A stretch of DNA of 64,000 nt from Effusibacillus dendaii. GTDB lineage: Bacteria; Bacillota; Bacilli; Tumebacillales; Effusibacillaceae. Of this stretch, positions 61,467 through 64,000 are shown piece by piece. The stretch's first letter is position 1, and each line of letters begins with the position of its first letter. The translations under genes were made by a program, and so were the position numbers. A model generated the notes under the pieces. That model did not search any database, had not been told where the DNA came from, and was given only the letters and a program-made list of their open reading frames with translations. Location of the stretch: positions 3,251,001-3,315,000 of the forward strand of contig NZ_AP023366.1 of NCBI RefSeq assembly GCF_015097055.1, read 5' to 3'.

Positions 61467-62036
61467 TTAAAAGTATTTTTTTCTGTCTTGTTCTTCTTTC
61501 AGCATTTCAACCGCTTCCCGGAATCGCTGCGAGTGGATGACTTCCCGCTCACGCAGGAATTTCAAGCCGTCCTGCAGATCCACGTCATCTGTCATATCGA
61601 TCAGCCATTGATAAGTGGCCCGCGCTTTTTCTTCTGCTGCAATATCTTCGTACAAATCGGCAATCGGATCGCCTTTTGCCTGAATATAAGTGGCAGTCCA
61701 AGGGACGCCTGCGGCATTATGATAAAATAGCGCTTTATCGTGGTCGGCAAAATGAGGAGCTAGCCCGACCGCTTTTATTTGATCGGGTGTCGCGTCTTTC
61801 ATCAGTTTATAGACCATAGTGGCAATCATCTCGAGGTGCGCGAGTTCCTCAGTGCCAATATCAGTCAATAGAGCGATCACCTTATCGGGAATCGTATACC
61901 GCTGGTTCAGGTAGCGGAGGGCGGCTGCCAATTCTCCGTCTGCACCGCCGTATTGTTCGATCAATAATTTGGCCATCATCGGGTCGCATTTGCAGACGCG
62001 GACTGGATATTGAAGTTTTTTCTCATAAATCCACAT
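61467..62036 (-). CDS. cotJC: Spore coat protein CotJC (manganese-catalase-like)
   Basis: 189 residues with an AAGGAGG site upstream of the ATG (complement of 62036). The ferritin-like manganese catalase fold is visible through EQYGGADGELAAALRYLNQRY, DIGTEELAHLEMIATMVYKL (with the E-E-x-x-H metal motif) and the late IAAEEKARATYQWLIDMTDD and EREVIHSQRFREAVEML (second metal-ligand set). Typical length for CotJC. In Bacillus the cotJABC operon is made in the mother cell under sigma-E and its products join the inner coat. Third gene of the operon. Confidence 0.95.
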   Translation of the reverse strand: MWIYEKKLQYPVRVCKCDPMMAKLLIEQYGGADGELAAALRYLNQRYTIPDKVIALLTDIGTEELAHLEMIATMVYKLMKDATPDQIKAVGLAPHFADHDKALFYHNAAGVPWTATYIQAKGDPIADLYEDIAAEEKARATYQWLIDMTDDVDLQDGLKFLREREVIHSQRFREAVEMLKEEQDRKKYF

Positions 62037-62054
62037 GGATGGGTTGCCTCCTTG

Positions 62055-62315
62055 TTAGACTTGCCAAGGCCAGGGTGTATTGTCCCATTGCCATGGCGCA
62101 CTGGAGTAGCTGTGTCCGAAATGCTGCAGAGGTCCATAGCATGCCTCAAACTCTTGCGCAATTTTCCATCGTTCCTGCACGCACTGATTGTATTGCTGGA
62201 TGGCATTCACATCTTCCGGGTGAGTGTCCAGATATAGATTCAGCTCCACCAGCACGAAGTCGATTGCCTGCAACTCCTGCAACAGTTGGTAATATCGTTC
62301 ATCCATTTGATGCAT
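62055..62315 (-). CDS. cotJB: Spore coat protein CotJB
   Basis: 86 residues; the ATG (complement of 62315) overlaps the cotJA stop by one base, with GGCGGGAG eight bases upstream. The protein pattern YYQLLQELQAIDFVLVELNLYLDTHPEDVNAIQQYNQ is conserved in CotJB, ending in a Trp/Pro-rich tail (SAPWQWDNTPWPWQV). It is needed with CotJA and CotJC for coat assembly. Function otherwise unknown. Confidence 0.95.
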   Translation of the reverse strand: MHQMDERYYQLLQELQAIDFVLVELNLYLDTHPEDVNAIQQYNQCVQERWKIAQEFEACYGPLQHFGHSYSSAPWQWDNTPWPWQV

Positions 62316-62521
62316 CAAAACTCCCGCCTTTCATACGGACTGTACAAAATAGGCCACAACGTTCCGTGTTTCAATGCATCCATCGGGGAAAACTGCGGCA
62401 GGTTTGGCGGTTGATAGCCGATAAAAAGATTCGGCGGCACCGAATAATGTTTGACAGTTTGCGGCCGACACGGATCAAACGGACTGACATACGGATGCCA
62501 AAAACGGTAATGAGGATTCAC
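62315..62521 (-). CDS. cotJA: Spore coat protein CotJA
   Basis: 68 residues from GTG (complement of 62521), with a GAGGAGG site. Pro/Tyr-rich sequence of the CotJA family: PYVSPFDPCRPQTVKHYSVP, PNLFIGYQPPNLPQFSPMDALKHGTLWPILYSPY. First gene of the operon; divergent from the TPP enzyme gene, with a 167-base gap. Confidence 0.92.
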   Translation of the reverse strand: MNPHYRFWHPYVSPFDPCRPQTVKHYSVPPNLFIGYQPPNLPQFSPMDALKHGTLWPILYSPYERREF

Positions 62522-62688
62522 CTCGAAACCTCCTCGCAGTCAAAGATATAGACATTTCACCATATGTCAAATACCCAGTGGGTGTGATGGGCGAGTGCCT
62601 ATTGGAATCTCCAATCTGGAATACTGTCATAAATAATCCAACAAAAGCACAAAATACCGATAATGAATTGATAAAAGGAGCGACGTGC

Positions 62689-64000
62689 ATGTTTCGCAAG
62701 AAGGCGGGGGAAGTGCTGATTGACTTGTTGATCGAATGGGGCGTTGACCATATTTATGGAATGCCCGGCGATTCGATCAACTCGATTATTGAGCCGTTAC
62801 GAAAGGTACAGGACAAAATCAAATTTATTCAAGTCAGGCATGAGGAAGCCGGGGCTTTGGCGGCAGCGTCGTACGCGAAACTCACTGGGAAAATCGGGGT
62901 ATGCATGGCAATCGCGGGGCCCGGTGCAATTCACCTGCTGAATGGGCTTTATGACGCGAAACTGGACCGGGTTCCTGTTTTGGCGATTACTGGACAGGTC
63001 GAATCGGATTTGCTTGGAACCGATTTTTTTCAGGAAGTGAACTTGGAGCGGATGTTTGATGATGTTGCTGTTTACAATCAACGCATCATGTCCGCCGAAC
63101 AGTTACCTGCTGTTGTGAATCAGGCGATTCGTACGGCTTACACAAAAGAAGGCGTATCCGTATTAACGATTCCAGACGATATTCCCAGGTTTGAAGTCGA
63201 ATCGGAAGCGCGCGGCACAAGCTCCTTTTTTGTCAGGTCGGAAATCTTTGCTCGTGAGTTTGATCTGGAGAAAGCCAGACAATTGTTGGAGCGGGCCGAG
63301 AAGCCGGTTATTCTTGCCGGGAAGGGAGCCAAGGGGGCGAGGGAATCCTTGCTGTCTTTTGCCGATCAAATAGGAGCTCCGATTGTGATTACATTGCCGG
63401 GAAAAGGAGTGATCCCGGATGAGCATCCGTTTTGTTTGGGAGGACTGGGGCTGATAGGAACCAAACCTGCGTATGAGGCGATGAGAGAAGCAGATACGCT
63501 GGTGATGGTGGGTACTTCCTATCCCTTCACAGGCTTTCTGCCGAACTCCGCGAAAACCATTCAAATCGATACGGACCCCTCACAGATTGGAAAACGGTAT
63601 CCGGTGGATGTCGGTCTTGCAGGAGATGCGGATAAAACTCTTAAATGGCTGACAACGCACGTAACCAGGCATCATGACCGTTCATTTTTGGAGCGCTGTC
63701 AACAGCACATGAAGCAATGGTGGGCCAGAATGGAACGACAAGCAGAGAATTCGTCGACTCCCATCAAACCGCAACGGGTGATACAAGCGTTACAGCAGGT
63801 TGCACATGAGGATGCCGTCCTGTCTGTGGATGTCGGGAATGTAACCGTTTGGATGGCGCGTCATTTTCGGATGACGGAGCAACAATTTATTATTTCCAGT
63901 TGGTTAGCGACGCTTGGGTGTGGACTGCCTGGTGCGATTGCCGGTAAAATCGCCTATCCGGACAAGCAGGTGTTTGCCGTCTGCGGAGATGGCGGGTTTG
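62689..64000 (+). CDS. Thiamine-diphosphate enzyme, pyruvate oxidase/POX-like, partial
   Basis: The gene begins at ATG 62689 (AAAAGGAG site) and runs off the window after about 437 codons; no stop is seen. The TPP-enzyme N-domain shows WGVDHIYGMPGDSINSIIEPL, the catalytic glutamate in RHEEAGALAAASYAKLTGKIGVCMAIAGPGAIHLLNGLYDAKLD, and the middle domain carries a nucleotide-binding part (RAEKPVILAGKGAKGARESLL, DTLVMVGTSYPFTGFLP). The start of the third domain reaches SVDVGNVTVWMARHF and CGDGGF. The G-D-S-I-N and LYDAKLDRVPVLAITGQ patterns resemble YdaP/PoxB-type pyruvate oxidases rather than acetolactate synthase, but the FAD/quinone specificity cannot be fixed without the C-terminus. Confidence 0.85.
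   Translation, partial: MFRKKAGEVLIDLLIEWGVDHIYGMPGDSINSIIEPLRKVQDKIKFIQVRHEEAGALAAASYAKLTGKIGVCMAIAGPGAIHLLNGLYDAKLDRVPVLAITGQVESDLLGTDFFQEVNLERMFDDVAVYNQRIMSAEQLPAVVNQAIRTAYTKEGVSVLTIPDDIPRFEVESEARGTSSFFVRSEIFAREFDLEKARQLLERAEKPVILAGKGAKGARESLLSFADQIGAPIVITLPGKGVIPDEHPFCLGGLGLIGTKPAYEAMREADTLVMVGTSYPFTGFLPNSAKTIQIDTDPSQIGKRYPVDVGLAGDADKTLKWLTTHVTRHHDRSFLERCQQHMKQWWARMERQAENSSTPIKPQRVIQALQQVAHEDAVLSVDVGNVTVWMARHFRMTEQQFIISSWLATLGCGLPGAIAGKIAYPDKQVFAVCGDGGF

Overview
The window looks like the chromosome of an aerobic, endospore-forming Bacillota. Signs of this are a cotJABC coat operon, YjcZ-, YhcN/YlaJ-, DUF1540- and DUF2512-type sporulation proteins, AGGAGG-type ribosome binding sites with many GTG/TTG starts, Rho-independent terminators and an M-box riboswitch. 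Gene content fits a Bacillales/Alicyclobacillaceae-type soil or thermal bacterium, but I cannot fix the genus from the sequence alone.

Layout. 1-9.4 kb: an aromatic catabolic block (aldolase, 4-oxalocrotonate decarboxylase and tautomerase of a meta-cleavage lower pathway; an ACMSD-like amidohydrolase divergent from an IclR regulator; a phthalate-dioxygenase-like Rieske oxygenase) interspersed with gene remnants (O-methyltransferase, DUF3055-like, CidA::LrgB chimera, frameshifted chemoreceptor, MntP/YtaF tail). 9.4-12.4 kb: a MerR regulator, a twin promoter with a possible small RNA, a small membrane protein and an ArsB/NhaD-type transporter. 12.5-21.9 kb: decayed ketosynthase, acyl-CoA ligase, FAD oxidoreductase, then a divergent pair of peptide deformylase and a methionine aminopeptidase-GNAT fusion, followed by a site-2 protease and two more decayed genes. 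22-28.7 kb: GmhB, fumarase/aspartase-family lyase and a run of spore-related genes. 28.8-36.7 kb: ABC exporter, YuiH-type molybdoenzyme, and a sigma-54-controlled alcohol dehydrogenase locus with its own kinase and NtrC-type activator. 37.5-48.7 kb: trpS, a complete assimilatory sulfate operon (sulfite reductase, DUF3906, sumT, cysP, cysH, sat, cysC), cysteine desulfurase, rhodanese, BtuF-like protein, pyrophosphatase. 48.9-57.1 kb: acetate activation (acsA) and uptake (DUF485-actP), M-box/CorA, DUF309, Cax, glutaredoxin-thioredoxin-reductase-like fusion. 57.2-64 kb: lytic transglycosylase, an unusual hairpin array, DUF502 remnant, Fur-family regulator, HTH protein with a decayed MFS pump, cotJABC and a pyruvate-oxidase-type enzyme running off the end.

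Working together: sulfate is imported (CysP), activated (Sat, CysC), reduced (CysH, sulfite reductase using siroheme made through SumT), and cysteine sulfur is mobilised by the desulfurase and rhodanese nearby; pyrophosphatase pulls the Sat and AcsA reactions forward. The alcohol dehydrogenases, acetyl-CoA synthetase and acetate symporter suggest use of alcohols and acetate. A striking feature is the number of genes damaged by internal deletions and single frameshifts (about fifteen in 64 kb) sitting beside intact operons.

The most interesting candidates are: the hairpin array at 58.0-58.25 kb, where stems vary but the linker is kept; the deformylase / aminopeptidase-acetyltransferase locus (all three steps of protein N-terminal maturation in one place); the glutaredoxin-TrxR-like fusion whose nucleotide-binding motifs are missing; and the twin MerR-type promoters at 9.44 and 10.07 kb.
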